Counted from the stretch's first letter, positions 52,614 through 61,780 are shown. The stretch is 64,000 nt of DNA from Paenibacillus sp. OV219 (GCF_900110075.1 NZ_FOCJ01000002.1:682001-746000), one strand, 5' to 3'. The notes: generated from the letters alone by a model not told the origin. A program made the numbers and translations.

Positions 52614-55157
52614 ATGGATGATCGTGATCGGAAACAACAGATACAATCGCAAGGCGAGCTGCCAATTGACGGTTTGCTGCCTGAGCTTCAACAGGTGCTT
52701 GCTGAAGGCAGCTCAGCTGTGCTTGTAGCGGCGCCCGGAGCGGGAAAGACGACCCGAGTGCCGTTGGCGCTGCTTGGTACGCCTTGGTTAATGGGTCAGC
52801 GCATTCTTATGCTGGAGCCGCGCCGATTGGCGGCGCGTGCTGCAGCCCGGTTCATGGCAGCTTCGCTCGGCGAACAGGTTGGAGGAACGGTCGGTTACCG
52901 CGTACGGATGGATACGAAGGTTGGACCGTCGACGGTGATTGAGGTGATCACCGAAGGGGTATTAACACGAATGCTTCAAGCTGACCCGGCGCTGGAAGGT
53001 GTCGGTATTGTCATCTTTGACGAGTTCCATGAGCGGCATTTACATGGCGATCTTGGGCTCGCTCTCTGTTTGCAGACGCAGGCTTTATTTCGCGACGATC
53101 TGCGGCTGCTTGTCATGTCAGCGACGCTGGAAGCAGAGCCGGTCGCGGAGCTGCTCGGTGGTGCGCCCCTTCTCGTGAGCGAAGGGCGTACTTATCCTGT
53201 GGAGACGCATTATGCGGCGAAGCCTCCGATGCAAGGCGGCGGCCGCGTGGAAGATGCGGTCGCGCGCACGGTCTTGGAAGCTGTGCATCGCGATGAAGGC
53301 GATGCGCTTGTTTTTCTGCCGGGAGCGGGTGAAATTCACCGGGTAGCCGGGCTGCTTCGCGCTTCGGCGGCGCTGCCAGCAGCAACGGTGGTCGTTCCGT
53401 TGTACGGCGCATTATCGCCGGAGGCGCAGGATCGTGCCGTTTCGCCCGCAGCTGCGGGCGAACGCAAAATCGTGCTCGCGACGACGATTGCGGAGTCAAG
53501 CGTCACGGTCCGCGGCGTTCGCATCGTCGTCGATAGCGGACTGAGCCGCGTGCCGCGATTCTCGCCGCGGACGGGCATGGCACGGCTGGAAACCGTGCCG
53601 GTGTCAGTCGCATCGGCGGATCAGCGCCGCGGGCGTGCCGGGCGCGAAGCGCCGGGCGTCTGCTACCGGCTATGGACGGAGCAGGAGCACAGGCAGCTGC
53701 AGCCGCAGAGCGATCCGGAGCTGCTCAGCGCAGACCTTGCACCGCTCGCGCTCGAGCTTGCGATCTGGGGCATCGCCGATCCATTCGAGGATCTCGCGTG
53801 GCTGACGAAGCCGCCGGCAGCCGCTTACGCGCAGGCGTTGGAGCTGCTGCGAGAGCTTGGTGCGCTCGATGCGGGAGGCAAGCCGAGCTCGCACGGCAAA
53901 GCGATGGCCGAGCTCGGCATGCATCCGCGCCTCGCGCATATGGTGCTCGAAGCGAAGCCGCTCGGCCTCGGCGAAGCCGCGTGCGAGCTCGCCGCGCTGC
54001 TCGGCGACCGCGATCTGCTGCGCCAGACGCGCAGCATCGATATGCGGCTGCGCGTCGATGCGCTGCGCGGCCGCTCGGCAGCCGGCGAGCAGCCGGACGC
54101 CGCTGCGCTGGGGCGGCTCGCCGCGGAGGCGCGCGAGTGGATGCGCGCAGCAAGCATTGCGCCGCAGCCGCGGCAAGCGGTCGCGGATAGAGACGCGACC
54201 GGGCTGCTGCTCGCGCTCGCGTACCCGGACCGCATCGCGCAGCGGCGCGGCGACGGCCGGTTTCTGCTGCGCAGCGGCCGGGGCGCGGCTGTGCAGGAGC
54301 TGCAGCCGCTCTCCGGCGCGCCGTACCTCGCGACCGCGGAGCTCGAGGATAGCGGCAGCGACAGCCGCATTCTGCTCGGCGCGGAGATTACGCTCGCTGA
54401 GATTGAGCTGCACTTCGCCGATCAGCTTGTCGATGAGGCGGATGTGAGATGGGACCGCCAAGCTGGGGCGGTGCGAGCACGGCGGCGCATACGGCTAGGC
54501 GCGCTGATCTTGAAAGACACGCAGCTCGAAAGCGCTGATCAAGAGCTTGTTATGAGCGCGTTATTCAATGGCATTGCCGAGCTAGGGTTGGACATGCTTC
54601 CCTGGACGAAGCAAGCACGCCAGCTGCAAGCTCGGATCGCGCTAATGCATACGCACAATGCGAGCTGGCCCGATGTATCCGAGGAAGCGCTGCTCGCATC
54701 GCTCCCGGAATGGCTCGCTCCTTACGTCGGCGGCATGCGCAGTCGATCCGACTTAACTCGCCTCAATATGGCCCAAATCATGGAGGCGCTGCTGTCCTGG
54801 CAGGAGCGTTCGCAGCTTGATGATGAAGTGCCGACGCATATCAAGGTGCCAAGCGGTTCGCGCATCCCGGTCGATTACAGCAACCCGGCAGCGCCCGTGC
54901 TCGCCGTCCGGCTGCAGGAGCTGTTCGGTCTTGCGCAGACGCCGCGCATTGCAGGCGGCAAGCTGCCGATTACGATCCATCTGCTGTCGCCGGCGCAGCG
55001 GCCGGTGCAGGTAACGCAGGACTTGGCGAGCTTTTGGCAGAACACCTATTTTGAGGTGAAGAAGGACTTGAAGGGCCGCTATCCCAAGCATTATTGGCCG
55101 GATAATCCGCTTGAGGCTGAGCCGACAAACCGTACGAAACCAAGGCCACGAGCTTGA
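52614..55157 (+). CDS. hrpB: ATP-dependent RNA helicase HrpB
   Basis: 847 residues from ATG 52614. DEAH-box family helicase of the HrpB type: Walker A APGAGKTTRVPLAL near residue 40, DEFHERH near 135-141, SATLEAEPVAELL, and motif VI QRRGRAGREAPGVCYRLW near 340. C-terminal domains conserved in HrpB (PSGSRIPVDYSNPAAPVLAVRLQELFG split around residues 745-770) confirm the subfamily. Physiological substrate in Firmicutes is unknown. The stretch 53640-54480 is visibly much more GC-rich than the rest of the gene. Confidence 0.94.
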   Translation: MDDRDRKQQIQSQGELPIDGLLPELQQVLAEGSSAVLVAAPGAGKTTRVPLALLGTPWLMGQRILMLEPRRLAARAAARFMAASLGEQVGGTVGYRVRMDTKVGPSTVIEVITEGVLTRMLQADPALEGVGIVIFDEFHERHLHGDLGLALCLQTQALFRDDLRLLVMSATLEAEPVAELLGGAPLLVSEGRTYPVETHYAAKPPMQGGGRVEDAVARTVLEAVHRDEGDALVFLPGAGEIHRVAGLLRASAALPAATVVVPLYGALSPEAQDRAVSPAAAGERKIVLATTIAESSVTVRGVRIVVDSGLSRVPRFSPRTGMARLETVPVSVASADQRRGRAGREAPGVCYRLWTEQEHRQLQPQSDPELLSADLAPLALELAIWGIADPFEDLAWLTKPPAAAYAQALELLRELGALDAGGKPSSHGKAMAELGMHPRLAHMVLEAKPLGLGEAACELAALLGDRDLLRQTRSIDMRLRVDALRGRSAAGEQPDAAALGRLAAEAREWMRAASIAPQPRQAVADRDATGLLLALAYPDRIAQRRGDGRFLLRSGRGAAVQELQPLSGAPYLATAELEDSGSDSRILLGAEITLAEIELHFADQLVDEADVRWDRQAGAVRARRRIRLGALILKDTQLESADQELVMSALFNGIAELGLDMLPWTKQARQLQARIALMHTHNASWPDVSEEALLASLPEWLAPYVGGMRSRSDLTRLNMAQIMEALLSWQERSQLDDEVPTHIKVPSGSRIPVDYSNPAAPVLAVRLQELFGLAQTPRIAGGKLPITIHLLSPAQRPVQVTQDLASFWQNTYFEVKKDLKGRYPKHYWPDNPLEAEPTNRTKPRPRA

Positions 55158-55198
55158 CTTACGCTAACCTTTATGGAAAGAAGTGACACTCACACAAA

Positions 55199-55483
55199 AT
55201 GACACTGATTCTGAAAATATTCGTCTTGTACCTCATTATCATGAATCTCTACGTATTCAATCTAATGCGCATGGATAAGCGGCGTGCAACGAGAGACCGC
55301 AAGCATCGCATTCCTGAGAAAACATTGCTCGGGATGAGCCTGATTGGAGGCTCGCTTGGAGGCGTGCTGGCGATGCGGATGTTTAGGCACAAGACGAAGC
55401 ATCCTGCTTTCTCCATTGGTATGCCGCTTATGCTGGTGCTTCACGTCGCTCTAGTTAGCTTGTTGATTCGGTACTTGCTGTAA
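55199..55483 (+). CDS. DUF1294 membrane protein
   Basis: 94 residues, ATG 55199 with a weak GGAAAGAAG site. Two to three hydrophobic segments around the conserved centre MDKRRATRDRKHRIPEKTL and GGSLGGVLAMRMFRHKTKH, the DUF1294 signature. Function unknown; in other bacteria the domain is sometimes fused to a cold-shock domain, not here. Confidence 0.9.
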   Translation: MTLILKIFVLYLIIMNLYVFNLMRMDKRRATRDRKHRIPEKTLLGMSLIGGSLGGVLAMRMFRHKTKHPAFSIGMPLMLVLHVALVSLLIRYLL

Positions 55484-55691
55484 CATTTTGGCATGGCTTG
55501 GAATGAATTGACACTCGTAAAGTGATATGCTATATTGTTCACTCGTGCTCCATAGCAGAGCGTTATTGCCATTATTTATACGAACAGACCAAGCCGCATG
55601 CGAATGCGGCTTTCGCCGCCTTCAATCACATTCATGTATGGTGGGAGCTGCAGGCAGAGCAGGCTTGAAGTCGCAGAGGGAGGTAACTGAC

Positions 55692-57788
55692 ATGACCGTT
55701 CAAAGTGCCTTTCAAGAAGAGGCTGCACGAGTCGAAGATGTGCTGAAGCACATTCAAGAGCAGCTTCGTACGATCGGACCCCGTTACACTGGCAATGATT
55801 TTACCGAGCAAATGCTCGAAATTCAGCGTGAACAGAGGCAGCAGAGGCTAGAGATTGCGCAGCGTGAGCCGTATTTTGGCCGAATTGATTTTCAAGAAAT
55901 CGTTCAACCTGCACCAAAACCGCTCTACATCGGCAAAGCCGGCGTCGCCCATGAGAAGTCGAACGAAGTGCTTGTCGTCGATTGGCGTGCACCGGTAGCT
56001 AGCTTGTTCTACGCGTTCAGTGGCGGGGAAGCGCCCGTTACCTACGAATCGCCGGATGGCGACGTGGAAGGGACCGTTCATCTCAAGCGCAACCTGATGG
56101 TGCGCGATGGGAAGCTCGAGCGGGTGGTCGACAGCTATGTTCGAGGGCAGGAAGAAGAATCCGTCACCGACGAGTTCCTGCTATTTCGGCTCGGGGAGAG
56201 CAAGGACAATAAGCTGCGCGACATCGTTTCGACGATTCAGCAAGAGCAGGACCGCATTATTCGGACGGACAAGAACAAAGCCGTCTTCATTCAAGGGGTA
56301 GCCGGCAGCGGTAAAACGACCGTTGCGCTCCATCGTCTTGCGTATTTGCTGTACCGCTACGCAGGTGCGATTCGCGCGGATCGGATGGTTATTTTTGCGC
56401 CAAACCGGATGTTCCTAGACTATATTTCCGGCGTGCTGCCGGAGCTCGGCGTTGGCGATATTTTGCAGACGACATTCGCAGATTGGGCGCTTGAGCAGTT
56501 GGATGGCTCCGTTCGTCTCGACGACGAGTTCGACCCGTTTACTTATTGGTTTGAGCATCAGCGTTCCAGAGAAGAGATGGAAACGGCGACAAGTCGCGTG
56601 AAAGGCAGCCTTGCCTTCAAAGCGCTTGTTGATGAGAAGCTTGTGCTCACCGAGTCATCGCTTATTCCAGAGGAAGCCTTTGAGCCGATGGCGGGTTGGA
56701 AGGTGACGCCAGCGATGATTATCGAATGGCTCTCGACCGACGATAGCAATGAGCCTTATATGAAACGCCGCACGAGGCTGGTCAGCCGCTTGAAGCGCTG
56801 GCTGGAGTCGGAGTGGAAAACGCGTAGGCTTACGGACAAAACACTCAAGTCGAAGCTCAGCACGAAGCTTAATGCATATACGAAGAAAATTCCGGCTTTT
56901 ACAGCTCCACAATTGTACAGCTCGCTTCTTGGTGAAGCAGTTACGCAAGAGCTAATTGGGGCTGAGGCATGCAAGAATACGATCAAGTCGCTCAAGAAGA
57001 AGTTTATCCTTCCTGAGGATCTCGCGTCGCTTGTATACATTCAGCTTCGGATGTATGGCAGCGAGCAACCGCCGTACGATCATATCGTGATCGACGAAGC
57101 GCAGGACTACTCGCCGTTCCAGATTGAAGCTCTGAAGCAGTGCCAGCGTCAGCCGTCGATGACGGTGCTTGGCGATTTGCAGCAAGGTATTCATGGCTAT
57201 GCTGGCATTCACAGCTGGAAGGAGCAAATAGCGCTCTTCCCGGAAGCGGACACTGGTTATTTCGAGCTCGATCGGAGTTACCGCTCTACGATGGAAATCA
57301 TAGATTTTGCAAACTTGGTGCTCGGCAGCATGGGCGACGGCGTGAAGCCGGCTGTCCCCGTGTTCCGGAGCGGCGAGGCTGTGGAAGTGGTCGATGCAGG
57401 GTCAGATGATGAGCGGCTCGCTGGAGTTGTACAGACAGTGAAGGAGTGGCAGGCAACCGGTCACTACCGGACAATGGCTGTGCTTGGGCGGACTGCCCGC
57501 TCATGTGCGGCGATTGCCGCGGAGCTGAGAGCAGCTGGCATACCTTGCTCGCTCGTCGAGAGTAAGCAAGAGGCGTACGGCGGCGGATTAACCGTCGTTC
57601 CGGCGTATTTGGCGAAAGGCCTCGAATTCGATGCCGTGCTTATTGCCGATGCCGATGCTGATAGCTTTGGCAGCAACGACTCAAAGCTGCTATACGTAGC
57701 GTGCACGCGTGCGCTCCATAAGCTGAAGCTGCTGTACAGCGGTGAGCTGACGACGCTCGCAGCTTCGCTGCCGGTGGCGGTTGGTTAA
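55692..57788 (+). CDS. helD: HelD-type UvrD-family helicase (RNA polymerase recycling)
   Basis: 698 residues from ATG 55692, 7 bases after GAGGGAGG; the open frame upstream to 55527 lacks a site. An N-terminal antiparallel coiled coil (residues 1-70) is followed by VVDWRAPVASLFY, Walker [18 protein letters not shown] near residue 202, DEAQDYSPFQ near 470, and C-terminal YVACTRALHKL. In B. subtilis HelD binds RNA polymerase and releases it from DNA (known). Length is a little below B. subtilis HelD (774). Confidence 0.88.
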   Translation: MTVQSAFQEEAARVEDVLKHIQEQLRTIGPRYTGNDFTEQMLEIQREQRQQRLEIAQREPYFGRIDFQEIVQPAPKPLYIGKAGVAHEKSNEVLVVDWRAPVASLFYAFSGGEAPVTYESPDGDVEGTVHLKRNLMVRDGKLERVVDSYVRGQEEESVTDEFLLFRLGESKDNKLRDIVSTIQQEQDRIIRTDKNKAVFIQGVAGSGKTTVALHRLAYLLYRYAGAIRADRMVIFAPNRMFLDYISGVLPELGVGDILQTTFADWALEQLDGSVRLDDEFDPFTYWFEHQRSREEMETATSRVKGSLAFKALVDEKLVLTESSLIPEEAFEPMAGWKVTPAMIIEWLSTDDSNEPYMKRRTRLVSRLKRWLESEWKTRRLTDKTLKSKLSTKLNAYTKKIPAFTAPQLYSSLLGEAVTQELIGAEACKNTIKSLKKKFILPEDLASLVYIQLRMYGSEQPPYDHIVIDEAQDYSPFQIEALKQCQRQPSMTVLGDLQQGIHGYAGIHSWKEQIALFPEADTGYFELDRSYRSTMEIIDFANLVLGSMGDGVKPAVPVFRSGEAVEVVDAGSDDERLAGVVQTVKEWQATGHYRTMAVLGRTARSCAAIAAELRAAGIPCSLVESKQEAYGGGLTVVPAYLAKGLEFDAVLIADADADSFGSNDSKLLYVACTRALHKLKLLYSGELTTLAASLPVAVG

Positions 57789-57811
57789 CATTGTGATAAA
57801 AGGTTATGAGA

Positions 57812-57852
57812 TGGAGCAGGTTGCCGTTAGAGGCGATCTGCTCTTTTTTTTT
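57812..57852 (+). terminator. Terminator after helD
   Basis: GGAGCAGGTTGCC / GGCGATCTGCTC stem with GTTAGA loop and nine T. Confidence 0.9.
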
Positions 57853-57899
57853 GCATTGCGCAACCAACAGGCCTTTGGCTGATCTAATAGCTATAGACA

Positions 57900-58060
57900 T
57901 GAGGGGAGAGGCAGACGATTGGATCATATTGAAACAATCAAGATCTGGATTTGGAGCAGAAAGAAATAAGGAAATCGGTGACATTCTGAACCTAACCGAA
58001 AGGAGCATCAAGTCCAGGCTTCATCGTGCCAGAGAGAAGCTGTTATGTAGAGCAACCCTT
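57900..58060 (+). pseudogene. Remnant of an ECF-type sigma factor (region 4)
   Basis: Bases 57965-58045 encode NKEIGDILNLTERSIKSRL followed by HRAREKLL, a textbook sigma-70 region 4 helix-turn-helix (EIG-ILN-TE--IKSRLHRAREKL). Upstream in the same frame the expected regions 2 and 4.1 are absent or scrambled, there is no plausible start, and the frame runs on into non-conserved sequence. It is best read as a decayed or truncated sigma factor gene. Confidence 0.6.
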
Positions 58061-58146
58061 GGAGGCTTTTGGAGTAACCGCGCACCTCCCATAAATGGTT
58101 TCTAAGCGACCAAGATAGGCGGGAAAACAGCGTCTTGGGTGAAAGA

Positions 58147-58310
58147 AGAGCCAAAGAAGAGCCAAAGAAGAGCCAAAGAAAGAAGCTGGTCTGCTGGACC
58201 ACATTGGCAGAAATCCACCACAGATAGCAAATGTAGCTGGTCTGGTGGACTACATTGACGGAAATCCACCTAAGATAGCCAAAGAAGCTGGTCTGCTGGA
58301 CTACATTGGC
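58147..58310. repeat. Tandem repeats: 11-bp triplet and 51-bp minisatellite
   Basis: Three perfect copies of AGAGCCAAAGA (58147-58179) are followed, 4 bases on, by two full and one half copy of a 51-bp unit starting AGCTGGTCTG (58184-58234, 58235-58285, 58286-58310). Since 51 is a multiple of three, the + strand frame gives a 17-residue periodic peptide (AGLLDHIGRNPPQIANV, AGLVDYIDGNPPKIAKE, AGLLDYIG), and the - strand is also open. No start codon, ribosome site or upstream gene supports translation. Confidence 0.8.
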
Positions 58311-58328
58311 CGTCATCATACTCCAATT

Positions 58329-58370
58329 AATAAGCTGTCTGAGGCCCATGGCTTCGGACAGCTTATTTAT
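58329..58370. terminator. Stem-loop in the decayed region
   Basis: AATAAGCTGTC / GACAGCTTATT, perfect 11-bp stem with a further inner pair region and TTATT after it. Resembles a terminator with no obvious gene to serve. Confidence 0.5.
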
Positions 58371-58514
58371 TCCCACGCTGCAACGAAATTGGTTGGAATT
58401 TGTAAATATAATATGAAAATCCCGCCTGCCATAATTTCTCTTTATTGCCGTAGCTTCAGCGATTATCATGGCATCATAAGATCATTTTGCAAATAGGCGA
58501 GGTGCATTAGCTAC

Positions 58515-59327
58515 ATGTTACCCCCATCCGTAGAACGAAAGATGAGCAAGCTAGCTAGCGCGCTGCGAAGTAGAACATCCATTGTTAAGTCCATCTATTT
58601 GTATGGCTCTGTGGCGTTAGACGATTATATTGACGGTACGAGCGATATTGATTTTGTAGCCATCGTCCGTGAAAATCTCACTGAAGTGGACATTAAAGCG
58701 ATCAGCGAGGCGCATGCGGAAACGGAGCAAGAATGCCCGGAGGTCGACATCATGGGCATGTACTTGCTCACTCATGATCTGGGCCAATCATATCGCTCGG
58801 ATCGTCCGTGCGTAACCTTTTACAATAAAGAGGTGCACACCAATGGGTTCGGCGCAGATTGGAATCCGATTACGTGGTGGATTCTCAAGCATCGCGGCAT
58901 ACGAATAGATGGCGCGGAACAATTAATGGATTATGAAGTCGATACGCAGTCGCTAGTCAACTATGTCATCGAGAATATGAACAACTACTGGTTAGGGTGG
59001 ATCGAACGGTTAGAGCAATTCATAGCAAGCAAGGGAAGCTTCTCGACAAGGCAGTTGGATGAAGCAGTGGATTGGTGTGCGCTCGGCATGTTGCGCCAGC
59101 TCTATACCTTGTCGGAGCACGGCATCAAGAGCAAAGTGCAATCCGGCCAGTATGGATTTACAGTCATTCCCGAGAAGTGGCACGGTATCATTCAAGAAGC
59201 GATATGGATCAAGCAGCTCCACCCGGAACGGGTTTATACGGATAACGACAAGCGGCTGGGGGATCTTGCAGCATTGTTGCGATACATTCATGAGGAGGCC
59301 AATCGAATATGCAGCTCCCTGAGCTAG
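58515..59327 (+). CDS. Aminoglycoside adenylyltransferase-like nucleotidyltransferase (second)
   Basis: 270 residues from ATG 58515 with GAGGTG about 10 bases upstream. Nucleotidyltransferase motif LYGSVALDDY followed by SDIDFVAIV near residues 28-52, with a further VDIMGMY strand as third acidic residue. The C-terminal part (WCALGMLRQLYTLSEHGI, VIPEKWHGIIQEA) matches the DUF4111 domain found in AadA and ANT(9) enzymes. Paralogue of the gene at 51750. A resistance role is possible but unproven. Confidence 0.8.
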   Translation: MLPPSVERKMSKLASALRSRTSIVKSIYLYGSVALDDYIDGTSDIDFVAIVRENLTEVDIKAISEAHAETEQECPEVDIMGMYLLTHDLGQSYRSDRPCVTFYNKEVHTNGFGADWNPITWWILKHRGIRIDGAEQLMDYEVDTQSLVNYVIENMNNYWLGWIERLEQFIASKGSFSTRQLDEAVDWCALGMLRQLYTLSEHGIKSKVQSGQYGFTVIPEKWHGIIQEAIWIKQLHPERVYTDNDKRLGDLAALLRYIHEEANRICSSLS

Positions 59328-59399
59328 AAGCTTGTATCTATCCGAAAACGAAATATGCTATGCTAGTGACTTAACGTTCTTACAAAAGGAGCCGCATCA

Positions 59400-60509
59400 A
59401 TGGATTTTATCGTCGAGTATTTATCGTTCTTCGTTATTCAAGGCGAGGGCGGCGACACAAACGCTGCCAAGACCTTTAAACATTTTCAGACATTGGACCG
59501 CTATGACTACGCTGAGAGTGAGCTCAAGTCATTTCTAGACGGCGAGTTTACCCGAATTTGCAAAAGAAAAGCGGAGCGCCATCCATCAACGGACTCAGCT
59601 CCGACGAAGATCGGTCGATTCATCGTTGAGCCAGGCTATGAATTGGACAGCAACCCGAACTACAATACGTTCCAGCGTCTTCGCCAGTCCACATCCGCTC
59701 AAGAGTTTCACGGCTTCGCCGATGAGCTCGTTCGGCTCTATATGGAAGCGGCGGCTGTTCGCGGCGGCGCTTTCATTGTCGTGCATGCGACGCCGAATCG
59801 GCATACGGACGAGCCGCTGCTGTTCGTGCTCAAGTGTGATTTTGAACCAAAGATTGCGCGCATCACCGATGAACATAATTTGATTTCACATGTGGAGATG
59901 GCGATTAGCGCGCGGAATATGAAGTCGATCCAATACCCGTTGATGCCGGAAGAAGGGATGCTTGAGCCTTGGGAGCTGAAAATCCATCAAGCGTCGCATG
60001 CGAGATATTTCGAGGATTTCCTCCGGTTCGTCAGCTATGAGAAGGCGATGCCGGAGCTGATGAGCGACCATATGCTTGAGATGGTTCATGAGTATATGGA
60101 GGATAAATGGCAAGGAAATGCGAGCGAGGCGCGCGAGCAGGAAGCGCAGCAGTTCGAGGTGTGGGCGGCGAGCGAGAAGCGGGAGCTGCAGGAATCTTGG
60201 CCGCAGGAGCGGGTTGTCGCAGCAGCGGAACGACTTATTGAGCAGCAGCCTAACCTGAGCGTCGCGTTCAAGCTTGGAGATTGGTCTGTCAAAGGGCCGC
60301 TTGCCGAATTCGGGCAATCGATCCATTTTGCAACCTACAACGGTCGTTATATTGCGCTTATTGAAGGAGACGGCTTCCAGTTCGATCGTAGCATGTCGCC
60401 GGTGGAGCTGCTGCAGCCGCCGGATTTGCTGGAGGTGCTTGAGTTTGTGGGGAAGAAGAAAGAGAAAGCAAACGAGTCAACTTCAAGGCTGGACGATCTT
60501 CCATACTAG
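59400..60509 (+). CDS. DUF3900 family protein
   Basis: 369 residues from ATG 59400, 6 bases after AAAGGAG. The start (FIVEYLSFFVIQGEGGDTNAAK split by its loop), PTKIGRFIVEPGYELDSNPNY and EGMLEPWELKIHQASHARYFEDF are like Bacillus proteins annotated DUF3900. Secondary structure suggests a soluble mixed alpha/beta protein; distant resemblance to nucleoid-associated NdpA proteins is possible. Function unknown. Confidence 0.75.
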   Translation: MDFIVEYLSFFVIQGEGGDTNAAKTFKHFQTLDRYDYAESELKSFLDGEFTRICKRKAERHPSTDSAPTKIGRFIVEPGYELDSNPNYNTFQRLRQSTSAQEFHGFADELVRLYMEAAAVRGGAFIVVHATPNRHTDEPLLFVLKCDFEPKIARITDEHNLISHVEMAISARNMKSIQYPLMPEEGMLEPWELKIHQASHARYFEDFLRFVSYEKAMPELMSDHMLEMVHEYMEDKWQGNASEAREQEAQQFEVWAASEKRELQESWPQERVVAAAERLIEQQPNLSVAFKLGDWSVKGPLAEFGQSIHFATYNGRYIALIEGDGFQFDRSMSPVELLQPPDLLEVLEFVGKKKEKANESTSRLDDLPY

Positions 60510-60894
60510 ACGCTCACCGTACTTAGTCGCGGCGGGAGCGGTGATTGTGTTAGGCCTCGCGGTCAGGCGATACCCGGAGGCTCTGCCTGGATGGATTGCC
60601 GAGCATGCCGGAGATGCGCTGTGGGCAAGCATGATCTACTTCGGCTTCCGATTCTGCTTCCATAAGCAGAGCCTCCGTGCAGCCGCAATCGTTAGCTTGT
60701 GTTTCTGCTTCGCAGACGAATTCAGTCAGCTGTATCAAGCGGATTGGATAAACCAGGTTCGTGAAACGACGCTCGGAGCGCTCTTGCTTGGACATGGCTT
60801 TTTAATTGTCGATCTGTTTCGGTATACCGTTGGCATTGGAGTAGCATACAGCGTCGATCGCTGGATGCTCCAAGCGAAGCGGCGTTTATTCTAG
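60445..60894 (+). CDS. DUF2809 membrane protein
   Basis: About 149 residues, three to four hydrophobic segments. The conserved DUF2809 pattern is present: RYPEALPGW, GDALWASMIYFGFRF, ADEFSQLYQADWIN and LGHGFLIVDLFRY. The most likely start is TTG 60445, 7 bases after GGAGGTG, inside the 3' end of the DUF3900 gene (65-base overlap). The frame remains open to 60274, but that part only mirrors the overlapping gene. Function unknown. Confidence 0.75.
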   Translation: MWGRRKRKQTSQLQGWTIFHTRRSPYLVAAGAVIVLGLAVRRYPEALPGWIAEHAGDALWASMIYFGFRFCFHKQSLRAAAIVSLCFCFADEFSQLYQADWINQVRETTLGALLLGHGFLIVDLFRYTVGIGVAYSVDRWMLQAKRRLF

Positions 60895-60920
60895 CGATCG
60901 TTGAGGAGGAGGTATGGAAG

Positions 60921-61679
60921 ATGCAGGCGAACATATCGAAAGCAGCAATCGTAACAGGGGTATCGCGTGGGCTAGGGGAAGCCATTGCAGATGTGCTTAT
61001 TCAACAAGGGTACCAGGTGTTCGGAGTAGCTCGTACATCTCCGGTGGATCGGCTTACGAAGGAAACGGCATTCACGTATGTCTCATGTGATCTAGCAGAC
61101 ACCTCAGCGGTAGAAGTATCGTTCAATTCCATTGCTCAATCCATCAGTCTTCAGCCTGTAGATGAGCTGCTGCTTATCAATAACGCAGCGATGCTCGAGC
61201 CGCTTAGGCCGCTGCCCGATCTGGAATCCTCAGAGATGGCGAAGCATCTGCAGACAAGCTTGCTCGCGCCGATGGTGCTGTGCAGCCGGTTCATCAAGCT
61301 CGTACAGGATCTGCCTATCCGTGCCACTATCGTGAATGTAACATCAGGATTGGGCGAGTATTCCGCACCATCCATGAGCATGTATTGCAGCGGCAAAGCG
61401 GCGCTTAATATGCTCACTCGCTGTATCGCAGATGAGCAGCGGGACGCCGTGCGCCCGATTCAGGCTTACGCGTTTGATCCGGGCATGATGGAAACAGCGA
61501 TGCAAGTTACCGCACGCGGGAAGGATCGCGAGCAGTTCCCGCTGCAGCGATTCTTTCAAGAGAGCCACGAGACAGGCAAGCTGCGTGAGGCGTCTGAGGT
61601 AGCCGCGGAGCTGCTGCGATTGCTTGAGAAGCCGCACTCTAATGGCATAGTGCTGAGAGCTTTCGAACTAAGCTCGTAA
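60921..61679 (+). CDS. Short-chain dehydrogenase (YueD/benzil-reductase-like)
   Basis: 252 residues from ATG 60921, with GAGGAGGT upstream. Cofactor motif TGVSRGLGE at residues 12-20, INNAAMLEP, catalytic Ser in NVTSGLG and Tyr/Lys in YCSGK near residues 155-159. The C-terminal FDPGMMETAMQ segment is like (S)-benzoin-forming benzil reductases of Bacillus. The natural substrate is unknown. Confidence 0.88.
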   Translation: MQANISKAAIVTGVSRGLGEAIADVLIQQGYQVFGVARTSPVDRLTKETAFTYVSCDLADTSAVEVSFNSIAQSISLQPVDELLLINNAAMLEPLRPLPDLESSEMAKHLQTSLLAPMVLCSRFIKLVQDLPIRATIVNVTSGLGEYSAPSMSMYCSGKAALNMLTRCIADEQRDAVRPIQAYAFDPGMMETAMQVTARGKDREQFPLQRFFQESHETGKLREASEVAAELLRLLEKPHSNGIVLRAFELSS

Positions 61680-61735
61680 ATACGAGCGGCAGCGGCGCGG
61701 CGGTGTAACTCTAGTTGCTATAACGAATGAACGAT

Positions 61736-61780
61736 AAGAAGCCGAGCCTGCTAGTTGCAGGTTCAGGCTTCTTTTGCTTT
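61736..61780 (+). terminator. Terminator after the short-chain dehydrogenase
   Basis: AGAAGCCGAGCCTGC / GCAGGTTCAGGCTTCT stem with loop TAGTT, followed by TTTGCTTTTT. Confidence 0.88.

Noticed and set aside
53670-54461. Long open frames on both strands inside hrpB
   Set aside because: They are Arg/Ala-rich by-products of GC-rich codons; the hrpB frame alone carries conserved motifs.
58147-58310. CRISPR-like repeat array
   Set aside because: Units are directly adjacent without unique spacers, and are tandem repeats.
58008-58469. A 153-codon open frame on the - strand with VVQQTSFF-type repeats
   Set aside because: It is produced by the 51-bp minisatellite and crosses the sigma remnant on the other strand; no ribosome site or domain supports it.
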